Source: Asaia astilbis JCM 15831 (lineage in GTDB: Bacteria > Pseudomonadota > Alphaproteobacteria > Acetobacterales > Acetobacteraceae). Taken from it: a stretch of DNA of 64,000 nucleotides. Location of the stretch: positions 1-64,000 of the forward strand of contig NZ_BAJT01000013.1 of assembly GCF_000613845.1 (NCBI RefSeq), read 5' to 3'. Shown one piece after another: positions 20,468 to 29,521 of this stretch. Position numbers and translations under genes: made by a program. Every line of letters starts with the position of its first letter. The stretch's first letter is position 1. Under the pieces are notes generated by a model. The model was not told where the DNA came from. It searched no databases and was given only the letters and a program-made list of their open reading frames with translations.

Positions 20468-21373
20468 CTAGGCCTTTAATACGATGTGCAAATCGCCACC
20501 TGCTGCCTGAAGCGCTGTTTCTGCCTCTTCCAGGTTCATCCCCTGACGGAGCAGAACAGCCCGTTTTACATTGCCCTTGGTCGCCGCCAGCGCGGCTTCG
20601 ATCTCAGCATCGCTGCCTCCAGCAATACGTCGAACCATCCCGATGGCGCGTCGGCCGAGTTTGGCATTGGTCACGCGCATATCGACCATCAGCCCACGAT
20701 AGACATGCCCCAGACGGAGCATCAATGTCGTGGAAAGCAGGTTCAGCGCTGCCTTCTGAGCGGTCCCCGCCTTAAGACGGGTCGATCCGGCAATGGCCTC
20801 TGCGCCGGTAGGCAACAAGATCTCGAGTTCGGCCTCACGAAGAAGGCGCGTTTCGGGCACGCAGCTGATGCCAATCGTCAGCGCGCCTGCTTCACGGGCA
20901 AAGGCCAATGCGGCGCAGCTATACGGCGTGTTTCCGCTCGCGGCGATGCCGAACACGACATCATTCGGTCCGACCTCATGGGCAGTCAGTTCACGTTGAG
21001 CCGCATCCTCGTCATCTTCTGCGCCTTCAACCGCCTGAGACTGGGCACCGCTCCCTCCGGCCAGCATGAGCACCAGACGCTCCGGCGGCCAGCCATAGGT
21101 TGGGGTCAGCTCCACGCCATCCTGCATTCCGACGCGCCCGGCCGTTCCTGCTCCGATGTAGAAAAGCCGCCCCCCGGCCCTCAATCGCGGCAAAGCGGCC
21201 TCCACGACCGCTTCCAGCTGTGGCACCGCCGCGCGCACCAGAGCCGTTGCGGTCATCTGGGCTTCAGCGAGAGCCTCGAGAATGGTCGCCGTTGGCCAGA
21301 GCTCGATCGTTTCATAACGCGGGTCGTGCGTTTCGGTCTGGGAGGCACTCGGCTTGTCATTCATGACAATCAT
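20468..21373 (-). CDS. murQ: N-acetylmuramic acid 6-phosphate etherase
   Basis: About 300 residues with a SIS-type sugar isomerase fold. GGRLFYIGAGTAGRVGMQD, AGGSGAQSQAVEGAEDD and GSTRLKAGTAQKAALNLLST are the family signatures. MurQ removes the lactyl ether from MurNAc-6-phosphate, giving GlcNAc-6-phosphate and D-lactate. An in-frame ATG at 21364 is also possible, with AGGA eight bases before it. The gene sits 19 bases after the SSS symporter stop and just before anmK. Confidence 0.93.
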   Translation of the reverse strand: MIVMNDKPSASQTETHDPRYETIELWPTATILEALAEAQMTATALVRAAVPQLEAVVEAALPRLRAGGRLFYIGAGTAGRVGMQDGVELTPTYGWPPERLVLMLAGGSGAQSQAVEGAEDDEDAAQRELTAHEVGPNDVVFGIAASGNTPYSCAALAFAREAGALTIGISCVPETRLLREAELEILLPTGAEAIAGSTRLKAGTAQKAALNLLSTTLMLRLGHVYRGLMVDMRVTNAKLGRRAIGMVRRIAGGSDAEIEAALAATKGNVKRAVLLRQGMNLEEAETALQAAGGDLHIVLKA

Positions 21374-21392
21374 CCTGTTTCTCGGCCTTGTC

Positions 21393-22886
21393 TCACCGGG
21401 AACGGCTTGAACTCAAGACACTGTAACATCCTGCGCCTGCAAGGTGGAGCAGGATCCCCAGCGGGACAAGCCATGGAAAGGCGATTGAGACGCCTCTCAG
21501 CTGTCCGCCAATCAATATGGTCGCCATGACCAGTAACGAAAATAGAAACCCTGCCCTGACTGCTTGCGACATGAGTTTCGGCAAAAACAGCGCACACAGA
21601 AAAGCGCCGAGCGTCGGGCCATAAGACCACCCCGCTATGGTCAGCCCCAGAATAACCGCCGATTTGCTCCCCAGAGTGAACAAGGCAGCGCCGAGCAGCA
21701 GGATTGCCCCCCAGATCAGGGTCATGAAGCGCGCGGCAGAGAGCGCGCGCGGCGTATAGCCTAGAACGCGTATCATGCGCTCGATCCAGCGTGTGGGTGC
21801 AGGACCGAAATCGGTCAGGCTCGCGCCGGCCATTGCGTTTAGCGTGGACGAGAGTGACCCCATTGTTGCACTTAGCACCCCGGCGATCAGCAGACCCGAC
21901 ACACCTGCAGGGAGCGCCTGCACGATGAAATGAGGGAAAAGCTCGTCGGGTGATCCAAGCCCCTGTGCCGCAAGACTCTGCCCGCCCTGCCTGATCCAAA
22001 GCTGCACGCCCAGCAGTGACAGCAGACCGAAAAGCAGTGCCACCACAAAGGCGCTCCCGATCAGCGCCAGGCGCGCCTCACGCAGCGAGCGCGCTGCGAG
22101 CACACGCTGTACCATGAGCTGATCCGTACCGTGCGAGGCGACAGAGAGGATACCCCCACCGATCACCGCCGCAGCAAAGGTGAAAGGATCGCGCCACCAG
22201 TTTTGCCCTGTCACAGGATGGAAAATGCGCATCATTCCCGCATCCCAGGCGTGATGCCATCCGGATCCTGAGAGAGCGCTTCCGACAAAGATCACACAAA
22301 ACACGGCACCAAAGCCGTAAATCCCGAGCTGAATGGCATCCGACCAGACAACAGCACGCAGCCCACCCAGAACGGTATAGACCAGCGTAAAGATCAGAAT
22401 GGCTGCCAGTATCGTCCAGCGACCGAGCGGCAAGCCACTTTGGGAAAATAGCCAGACAACGGGAAGCGCGCCAGCGAGCAGGCGGATGCTCTCGGCCAGA
22501 AAGCGCGTCACCAGAAACGCCCCCGAAGCGAGTCGCTGCATCGACGCTCCGTAGCGCTCTCCAAGCAACGCATAGGCGCTTGTCAGCCTGCCTTGGGCAT
22601 AGCGTGGCAGAAACCAAATCGCCACAGCACTCCGACCGAGACAATAACCTGCGGCAATCCCCAGAAAGACCAGTCCCTGAGTGTAACCAACGCCCGGGAT
22701 ACTGATGAAAGTCAGGGTCGATGTCTCGGTAGCAACCAAAGACAGGCAAAGCGCCCACCAGGGCAGGTCATGCTTGGCAGAAAGGAAGTCTTCCGAAGAA
22801 CTGCGGGCTTTGCGGCTGACGCGCCAAATGAGCAGCGAAAGGGCTGCGAAATAGACGACAATAACGAGGCTATCGAGCGATCTCAT
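21393..22886 (-). CDS. Sodium:solute symporter (SSS family), likely muropeptide-sugar uptake
   Basis: 497 residues with about thirteen hydrophobic segments. SLVATETSTLTFISIPGVGYTQGL near residues 50-75 and YTVLGGLRAVVWSDAIQLGIY near 175-195 are the sodium-site and core motifs of SSS transporters (sialic acid, sugars, proline). A GAGGTGAG site precedes the ATG. It is followed after 19 bases by murQ, then anmK. No murP PTS gene or ampG is present, so this symporter is the best candidate for bringing in MurNAc or anhydro-MurNAc. That role is inferred from position only. Confidence 0.8.
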   Translation of the reverse strand: MRSLDSLVIVVYFAALSLLIWRVSRKARSSSEDFLSAKHDLPWWALCLSLVATETSTLTFISIPGVGYTQGLVFLGIAAGYCLGRSAVAIWFLPRYAQGRLTSAYALLGERYGASMQRLASGAFLVTRFLAESIRLLAGALPVVWLFSQSGLPLGRWTILAAILIFTLVYTVLGGLRAVVWSDAIQLGIYGFGAVFCVIFVGSALSGSGWHHAWDAGMMRIFHPVTGQNWWRDPFTFAAAVIGGGILSVASHGTDQLMVQRVLAARSLREARLALIGSAFVVALLFGLLSLLGVQLWIRQGGQSLAAQGLGSPDELFPHFIVQALPAGVSGLLIAGVLSATMGSLSSTLNAMAGASLTDFGPAPTRWIERMIRVLGYTPRALSAARFMTLIWGAILLLGAALFTLGSKSAVILGLTIAGWSYGPTLGAFLCALFLPKLMSQAVRAGFLFSLLVMATILIGGQLRGVSIAFPWLVPLGILLHLAGAGCYSVLSSSRSR

Positions 22887-22945
22887 CTCACCTCGCGAAC
22901 ATGATCGAATGACGTTGACGGGTCTCTGCTATAAGCGGCCACGCC

Positions 22946-23647
22946 TTATTTCTCGATCCGATGAATCATCTCATCAAGGGCGCCGACATCGATGGAGAGC
23001 GCGCGATAGGCGTCACTCGCGGGATTAACAATCTCGATCGAGGTTTTCTCCTCAAAGCTCAGCGTGGCTTCTGACGCTTCAAACTCGAGAACATGACCAC
23101 TGATCCGCGCCTCGTCGTCGAGAAAATGAAAGTGGAAGCCCGGCACGGAGACCCGACCGAACAGCTCAGGCGTCCAGAAACCGATCAGACGACCGGAAAT
23201 ACTCTTGTAGCTGTCCTCCCGCTGTGAGGCGGCAACGTCATCGACCGAGCGTTGACTGCCCTCTGCGCGTTGAGGGCGACGGAGCAGAAGATGATCGAAT
23301 ACCCCGACGATCGTGACAGCGAGGAAGATATTATCAGGGCGGATGAACTGGCTCAGTCTCTCATACGCGGTATCCTGCGTCACCGATACAATGCGATGGG
23401 TCTGCTGAGGGCTGAACTCGGTCACCTGCAGGAACGGAACAAGGGTCTCTGCCGTGACAAGATGCAGAGCCTCACCGGCTGACGCCTCATGCACCTTCCC
23501 CTCATGAATGGTCAGCTCGCCGCTGATCTCAGGAGAGCAGCCGAGACCGAACCCATGAGCGGGGCAAAAATGCGAGAGCGGAGCCTCGCCCCGAAGGTGC
23601 CCGGACATCAAGGCACCGATTGTCGAGAATTGCGTAATCTTGCTCAT
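22946..23647 (-). CDS. budA: Alpha-acetolactate decarboxylase
   Basis: 233 residues, usual family size. The strongest signature is VPGFHFHFLDDEARISGHVLEF, holding the zinc-binding histidines and the conserved GHVL; TIHEGKVHEA near residue 47 is the family's early glycine/acid motif. The enzyme converts 2-acetolactate to acetoin and consumes a proton. It starts 23 bases after the glutaminase gene and has an AGGGGA site. No acetolactate synthase gene is adjacent. With glutaminase it may help cope with acid. Confidence 0.85.
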   Translation of the reverse strand: MSKITQFSTIGALMSGHLRGEAPLSHFCPAHGFGLGCSPEISGELTIHEGKVHEASAGEALHLVTAETLVPFLQVTEFSPQQTHRIVSVTQDTAYERLSQFIRPDNIFLAVTIVGVFDHLLLRRPQRAEGSQRSVDDVAASQREDSYKSISGRLIGFWTPELFGRVSVPGFHFHFLDDEARISGHVLEFEASEATLSFEEKTSIEIVNPASDAYRALSIDVGALDEMIHRIEK

Positions 23648-23670
23648 GAAGGATCCCCTTGCGAGCGATT

Positions 23671-24630
23671 TCAGGTGATCTGCTGCACCGAGAGAGGAAA
23701 CGGATTGAATACCGACCAGCCCGTCTTCTGCACCAGTTTTTCAAGAGCCAATGTCCCGAGCAGAGAATTGCCCTGTGCATTCAGACCCGGTGACCAGACG
23801 GCAACGGAGGCAAGACCGGGAGCAATAGCCAGAATACCCCCGCCCACGCCGGATTTCCCGGGCAGCCCGACACGGATCGCGAAAGCCCCCGAACCATCAT
23901 AATGGCCGCACATCATCATCAACGCCATGATGGAGCGGGCATGAGACACGGTTGTGACCGCTCGCCCCGAATGAAGGTCGACGCCCCCCGTCATCAGAAA
24001 ACAGCCAATTTCCGCAAGCTGACGGCACGACATCGTCAACGCACATTGATGGAAATAGAGGTCGAGCGTCTCGTCGATCGGGTTTTTGATATTGCCGAAG
24101 GTCCGCATGTAATTGGCGAGGGCAGCGTTCCGAAATCCGGTTTCGCGTTCCTGTTGTGCCATATTTTCATCGATATGCAGCCCGGCTGGCGAGCCTGCCA
24201 GCCCGGTTGTGAAGTCGAGCAGGGCCTGACGTGCGCCAAGACGTCCCCATGTCGAGACCAGAATATCGGCAATGACAATGGCCCCGGCATTGATGAACGG
24301 ATTGCGCGGAATGCCATGCTCGCTTTCGAGCTGAACGATCGAATTGAAGGCGCTGCCCGATGGCTCCTTGCGCACGCGACGCCAGATTTCACTCCCCTCC
24401 AGAGACAGTGCCAATGTCAGGCCGAACACCTTGGACAGGCTTTGGATGGAAAAAGCTTCATCAGCATCTCCTGCGAGATGAGGAGTGCCTCCTGCATCGA
24501 TAACCGCAATGCCGAACTTGGCCGGATCGACACAGGCGAGAGGCGGGATGTAATCCGCAACCTGACCGCGGTCAGTCATCGCCCTCATGTCATGGGCGAT
24601 TTCGGCAACGATGCTGTCGAGATCAGCCAT
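23671..24630 (-). CDS. glsA: Glutaminase (serine-dependent, class A fold)
   Basis: 319 residues, close to the usual 305-310. The catalytic Ser-x-x-Lys is in [12 protein letters not shown] near residue 62-73. [33 protein letters not shown] and [12 protein letters not shown] are conserved blocks. It hydrolyses glutamine to glutamate and ammonia in the cytoplasm. A strong GGAAGGGAAG site precedes the ATG. It is the first of five same-strand genes with short gaps (glsA, budA, SSS, murQ, anmK). Confidence 0.92.
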   Translation of the reverse strand: MADLDSIVAEIAHDMRAMTDRGQVADYIPPLACVDPAKFGIAVIDAGGTPHLAGDADEAFSIQSLSKVFGLTLALSLEGSEIWRRVRKEPSGSAFNSIVQLESEHGIPRNPFINAGAIVIADILVSTWGRLGARQALLDFTTGLAGSPAGLHIDENMAQQERETGFRNAALANYMRTFGNIKNPIDETLDLYFHQCALTMSCRQLAEIGCFLMTGGVDLHSGRAVTTVSHARSIMALMMMCGHYDGSGAFAIRVGLPGKSGVGGGILAIAPGLASVAVWSPGLNAQGNSLLGTLALEKLVQKTGWSVFNPFPLSVQQIT

Positions 24631-24770
24631 GAGCTTCCCTTCCTGTTAGGCACGTCTGGTTCCGTGCCAGACATGGCACGGGCTCGGGCTTCACACAACG
24701 CCCTCCCGGCGTTGGATCCGAAGCGTTGTAGATATTGAGGTCGACGCCCTTATCTGCGAAGAGAAACGTC

Positions 24771-25282
24771 ATGAGCGGCGGCAAGAAAAAATCTGACAAG
24801 CCCCCGGCGGACCCCAAGGGGCTTGCCGAAGCAACCCTGCCCGATGTGTCCGCACAATCGGAGGGGTTTCGGCTCAATCGCGCGGCACGGCGCAATGCGC
24901 TGATCGAGGATTATGTCGAGCTGATTGCCGATCTGCTCGCCGAAGGGCTTGAAGCCCGTCAGGTCGATATCGCAACCCGACTTGGGGTCTCTCAGCCGAC
25001 TGTTGCCAAGATGCTGACCCGTCTTGCCGCAGAGGGGTATGTGCATCGCCGCCCCTATCGCGGGGTCTTTCTAACCGAAAAAGGCCGCAGCGTGGCTGAC
25101 GAGGCGAAGAACCGCCATCGTATTGTCGAGAGCTTTCTGCGCGCCTCGGCATCCGGGAAGAGACGCTGCGTGTCGATGCAGAGGGCATTGAGCATTATGT
25201 CAGCGATGAAACGCTTGAGGCCTTTGACCGAGCACTCTCCGCTGGCCTCGCTGATCTGCTTGCGAAAGGACGATCGACCTGA
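24771..25282 (+). CDS. mntR: Manganese-responsive transcriptional regulator MntR (DtxR family), one frameshift as read
   Basis: The N-terminal winged helix reads [20 protein letters not shown], then [20 protein letters not shown] and [12 protein letters not shown], nearly the same blocks as in Escherichia coli MntR. The frame is lost near 25145; with one added C it continues [23 protein letters not shown] and ends at 25282, giving 170 residues and restoring the metal-binding dimerisation helices. MntR represses manganese uptake genes when Mn2+ is ample. Its presumed targets mntH and a TonB receptor lie downstream with matching operators. A TTG at 24735 is an alternative start, but the ATG at 24771 fits better. 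Confidence 0.88.
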
Positions 25283-25319
25283 TGCCCTTGCATGGAGATC
25301 AACCTCGACGCGCATAAGG

Positions 25320-25505
25320 TCATAGATCAGCACATTTTTTCGTAAAAAGCGCGCGCGCGTACCACTTCCGTCGGTTGTACAGCGCGTCATTGATGCACCG
25401 TTACGGTACACCAGAAGAGTCCTACTCAGCTTGCGTAGGTATTAAACGCGCGACCCTCAGTGACCTGAAAAACAGTCGCAGACGCGCCATCTGCTCTTCC
25501 GTCAT
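25320..25505 (-). mobile_element. IS5-family transposase remnant (N-terminal part)
   Basis: A minus-strand ATG at 25505 begins MTEEQMARLRLFF, like the LTDAQMARLxPFFP start of IS5-group transposases. After an interruption the frames give YRNGAS and ALYNRRKWYARALF, matching the family's NGLRWRDAP and KTLYNRWKRWxxxGVF blocks. Several frame changes and a stop show decay. The fragment lies between mntR and the Hint-domain gene and marks one edge of an inserted block. Confidence 0.5.
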
Positions 25506-25644
25506 CTAAGGCGATCAGCCCAACTTCATACACTCAAAGAGTCTGAAACAGCGCTCACGACCCCAATCGAAGGGATTTGAGCCTGACGCCAGTCAGCTTG
25601 CAACCCATACCAGCCAATTGGCCTGCCCATGAGCGCTTAAGTGG

Positions 25645-27173
25645 ATGGGAATAACCGACCATATTCGTGCAATTACTGACCTACTCGCTCAACGATGGAG
25701 CACTCTCGTAAAATACCGGATGGCGCAAATAGCTATGTTCAACTCCAGTGATCAACTTACCGGACCCTATATTCTTAATTTTTCATATTTGGACGCAAAC
25801 GGGAAACTTTCTGGTATCTCCAATAGCGCCAAAGTCATCTTCGATCCAAGCACGAAGACATTTACGGTTAACGGCAAAACACACGAATATTATTATTCCT
25901 GGTTCGGGTGGGGTCAGTATGGGGAAGCGCGCCCAATCATTATACTTGATGATAGGCATGGCGGATATTACGCCATTACGCAGGCCAACATCGATCTATC
26001 GAAAATTATATTTAAAAAAGAAACTACGCTAGAAGAACCAAAGTTCAGCGATGCTTGGACGATTTGGGACCTAACGGCCCTGGCCAAGAGCGGTATCTCC
26101 ACTTCGATTCAAGTGGGAACACTTACTTTGACCCTTGTTTTCTTGCTGGCACCAAAATTTCAGTCTGTGGTGAATTTCAAGACATAGACGACCTCGTTGT
26201 CGGCGGACAGATCGATGTCTTCGTAAAGGGTCAAACAAGCCAGCAGACAATCTCCTGGATTGGAAAATCCGTCAGAAAATCCAGCCCCCATCTTCCCGAT
26301 GATCAGGCTGGATATCCGGTCCGCGTTCTCAAAGATGCGATTTCTGATGGAGTACCGTTCAAAGACATGCTGATCACGGCGGAACACTGCCTGTTTTTCG
26401 ATGGAAAATTTGTCCCAGCGCGTATGCTCGTGAACGGTCGATCCATCTTCTTTGACAAAACAATTACATCTTACGATTATTATCATATCGAAACAGAAAA
26501 TCACTCGGTCATCATGGCCGATGGCATGCTGACTGAGAGCTATCTCGACACCGGAAACCGGCACTCCTTTTCCCAGAGCGGCAATGTCATCTCGACCGGC
26601 CACAGCCGGAACCTGACTTGGGATGACGCCGCAGCTCCCCTGACGGTCTCCCGCGAAACCGTCGAACCTCTGTTCCGTCAAATCGCAACCCGTGCAGAAA
26701 AGGCCGGTGTCGCGATCCACACTCCAGTCCGCCCTCTTACCAATGACAGTGCTATTCATCTGACGACGGAGACGGGACTAGTCATCCGCCCGACGCGGGA
26801 GCACAACGGGCAGGTCATATTCATGATCCCTGGCGGCATCGAAAATGTTCGGCTGGTCTCCCATGCCAGCCGACCCTGTAATGTGATCGGACCTTTCGTC
26901 GATGACCGTCGCCAGCTCGGCGTTCTGGTGGGTGAGATCAAATTGTTCGAATGCGACACAACACAAACGCTCACCGATCACCTCTACGATCCCCACCTCT
27001 CGGGCTGGAATAACGTGGAAGAGGGCACCACGCGCTGGACCAATGGGAACGCCCGGCTCTCACTGGGGCACCGCGCATCAGACTCTATCGCCCTGATGGC
27101 AATCGAAGTTCGAGCCGCAGGCCCCTACATTCTTGATGAAAATTTCTTCGAACAACACGCTCTAACAGCCTGA
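25645..27173 (+). CDS. Hint-domain protein with an unrecognised N-terminal domain, one frameshift as read
   Basis: Two frames joined near 26090 by one added base, giving about 509 residues. The C-terminal part has a Hint (hedgehog/intein) domain of the Hint_2 type: DPCFLAGTKI with the would-be catalytic Cys, ISWIGKS, DMLITAEHCLFFDGKFVPA, YYHIETENHSVIMADGMLTESYLD. A 180-residue module follows, containing RPLTNDSAIHLTTETG. The N-terminal 150 residues are rich in Tyr, Asn and Ser and look like a beta-rich domain. Acetic acid bacteria often carry such proteins; self-cleavage is possible but untested. Start is uncertain. The N-terminal half is more AT-rich than its surroundings, and the gene lies in a mobile-element-flanked block. 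Confidence 0.7.
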
Positions 27174-27281
27174 GCGTCCACACTGTCGGGAGGTATAATC
27201 GCAGGGAGGATCATCAGGCTTTGAAAGCGACCAAGGTTTTTCTCTGAGAATCAGGACTTGCGCACTGGAAAGATGTCGACT

Positions 27282-27477
27282 TGCTGACCGAAAGGCTTGA
27301 GGTCCATCAGGGCGATATCGCAACGCAACTTAGGACCTCTCAGCATTGTCGCCATGATGCTGACCCGCCTTGCCGCAGAGGGGTATGTGCATCGCCGCCC
27401 CTATCGCGGCGTCTTTCTGAACGAAAAAGGCCGCAGCGTGGCTGACGAGACGAAGAACCGCCGTCGTATTGTCGAGA
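27282..27477 (+). pseudogene. Partial second copy of mntR
   Basis: This stretch repeats the mntR segment at about 24937-25132, with identical runs such as the part encoding [13 protein letters not shown]. The encoded [40 protein letters not shown] differs from MntR at only a few residues. The copy starts inside the DNA-binding domain, has no start codon of its own, and stops abruptly at about 27477, where an IS6-like remnant begins on the other strand. It cannot make a working MntR and records a rearrangement. Confidence 0.85.
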
Positions 27478-27765
27478 ACATATCCCTCCTGAGCAGCAGC
27501 ACACCACAACTGGTGAGGTTTACCACGGATGATGATACGTTCTTCGTCCAGATGTCAGACATTATCAGCCCCCGTGCGGAGCAAGGAGCACCCATCGCTG
27601 CACCGAATTTCAAGCTCCATCGACGGATTGTCTGATACGAGACCACGATCCCCCACCCAGCAGAAGTTTTTCCAGCAAATGAGAGCGAAAAGACAGTCAA
27701 ACAGCCTGAGCGATCAGCTCACGCTCAAATCGATACCGTTCGTCGCTTAGATAGGGCGCTTTCAT
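27477..27765 (-). mobile_element. IS6-like transposase remnant
   Basis: A minus-strand ATG at 27765 begins MKAPYLSDERYRFEREL, is stopped after LIAQAV, and in other frames continues GIVVSYQTIRRWSLKFG and HLDEERIIIRGKPHQLW then EGYVLD. These match in order the IS6-family blocks RGIxVSYETIRRW and WHLDEVxIxIxGxxxYLWRAVDxxGxVLD. Stops and frame changes show it is dead, and the C-terminal half is missing where it meets the mntR fragment. The 27766-27962 stretch after it holds nothing I recognise. Confidence 0.55.
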
Positions 27766-27962
27766 CGCCAGCATCCACCTCCCCGTGATTGATGCGACAT
27801 GACCTCAAGCCCCTACCAAGCCTTATACCACGAACGGTTCTCACGACTGCTGGGTTAAACACCCCATAAACACCAGCCCTCTGATTTTGCAAAAACAGGT
27901 CGAAGGCAAAGCCAACCCGATCATCAACTGCACGTTACCAGCCAGAAACGTTGCCCTTAACT

Positions 27963-27984
27963 AAATATAGCATATTGCATATTT
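27963..27984 (+). promoter_or_regulatory. Predicted MntR box upstream of mntH
   Basis: A 22-bp near-palindrome, AAATATAGC-N4-TGCATATTT, ends 27 bases before the mntH start. The length and the left arm resemble the E. coli mntH MntR box, which as I recall has arms AAACATAGC and GCTATGTTT around four bases. The site is AT-rich in a GC-rich setting. Confidence 0.65.
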
Positions 27985-28011
27985 ATAAGCCTTAGGTTTG
28001 AGTAGCGCCCT

Positions 28012-29402
28012 ATGTCCAGCACGCCGCCCGCCCAGGGAACGACTTCCAGCCCTGACCAACGCCCTCAGTCTCGCACCTCATGGCGCTTCACGCGTGCCGT
28101 CGGGGCGGAAGGCAAGAGTCTGCCTGAGGTCTTTTCCTCGATCCGTGTCGCCCCTGAGAATGCGGGGTGGTTGAGGCGTTTTCTCTCCTTTGTCGGCCCC
28201 GGCTACATGGTCGCCGTCGGTTATATGGACCCCGGAAACTGGGCAACCGATCTGCAGGGCGGAGCGCAATTCGGTTACACCCTGCTCTCGGTCATCATGC
28301 TCTCCAACCTGATGGCAATTCTTCTTCAGGCGCTGGCGGCACGGCTCGGATCGTGACAGGGCGCGATCTGGCTCAGGCTTGCCGCGATCATTTTCCGACA
28401 TCCGTGTCACTTGTTCTGTGGTTCACCTGTGAGCTGGCGATTATCGCCTGCGACCTTGCGGAAGTGATCGGTACAGCCGTCGCACTGCAATTGCTCTTTC
28501 ACATTCCGCTCCTTTTCGGTGCCATCATCTCGGCATTCGACGCGCTGCTCGTTCTCTTTTTAATGAATCGCGGTTTTCGCTACCTCGAAGCTTTCATCAT
28601 CGGGCTGCTTACCGTGATCGCCGTGTGTTTCGGCGTACAGATCGTGGCAGCCTCCCCGCCGGTCGCTGCGGTGCTCTCCGGCTTTCTTCCTCGCGCCAGC
28701 GTGGTGACGAACCCGGCCATGCTGTACATCGCCATCGGCATCATCGGGGCGACAGTCATGCCCCATAATCTCTATCTGCACTCGTCAATCGTTCAGACAC
28801 GCGATTACAAACGCGATGATTCCGGCAAGAAAGACGCACTCCGCTGGGCGACGCTCGACAGCACGGTTGCCCTCATGCTGGCCCTGTTCATCAATGCCGC
28901 CATCCTCATTGTTTCCGCGGCGGCCTTCCATGGCACGGGTCATCAGGATGTGGCCGAGATCGAGGATGCCTATCGTCTGCTTTCCCCAGTGCTGGGTATG
29001 GGCGCAGCATCCACCCTGTTCGCCGTCGCCCTGCTTGCGGCTGGGACAAACTCGACTGTCACCGGCACCCTTGCCGGACAGATCGTAATGGAGGGCTTCC
29101 TCCAGCTGAGCATTCCCCATTGGGCACGGCGGCTCATTACACGAGGCCTTGCCGTGTTGCCCGTTGTGGCCGTCACAGCCCTCTACGGCGATCATGGCGT
29201 GGGCAAGCTGCTGATCTTCAGCCAGGTCGTGCTGTCGCTTCAGCTTCCCTTTGCTGTGGTTCCCCTTGTGATGTTTGTCTCTGACCGGAGCAAGATGGGG
29301 CGCTTTACAATTCCGACCGGCATGAAAGCCCTGTCCTGGCTGGTTGCCGGGATCATTCTGCTCCTGAATTTCAAACTACTTTACGACACACTCGCCGCCT
29401 GA
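28012..29402 (+). CDS. mntH: NRAMP-family Mn2+/H+ symporter, one frameshift as read
   Basis: After adding one base near 28350 ([13 protein letters not shown]) the product is 463 residues with eleven or so membrane helices. [20 protein letters not shown] in helix 1 holds the DPGN metal-binding motif, and [16 protein letters not shown] in helix 6 holds the MPH motif, both essential in NRAMP transporters. It imports Mn2+ across the inner membrane with protons. The MntR-like box just upstream and the mntR gene 2.7 kb away support control by manganese. Confidence 0.9.
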
Positions 29403-29476
29403 AGCGGCGTCATCACCCAGGCACTCCATCGTCCCACCGCATCATGAAAGGCCTCATCATGCCGCGCCACAGGTCA

Positions 29477-29498
29477 CAATATAGCAATTGCTATTATA
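29477..29498 (+). promoter_or_regulatory. Predicted MntR box upstream of the third TonB receptor
   Basis: CAATATAGC-N4-GCTATTATA, with a perfect 14-bp palindromic core ATAGCAATTGCTAT at 29481-29494. It has the 9-4-9 layout of MntR boxes and shares the ATAGC arm with the site before mntH. It lies 23 bases before the GTG I choose as the receptor start; upstream in-frame ATGs at 29444 and 29459 would place the operator inside the gene. Confidence 0.65.
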
Positions 29499-29521
29499 TA
29501 AAGCAGGAAGATGTTTTTGGA

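Noticed and set aside
24735-24770. Earlier TTG start for mntR
   Set aside because: The added residues do not resemble MntR starts and lie before the better-placed ATG at 24771.
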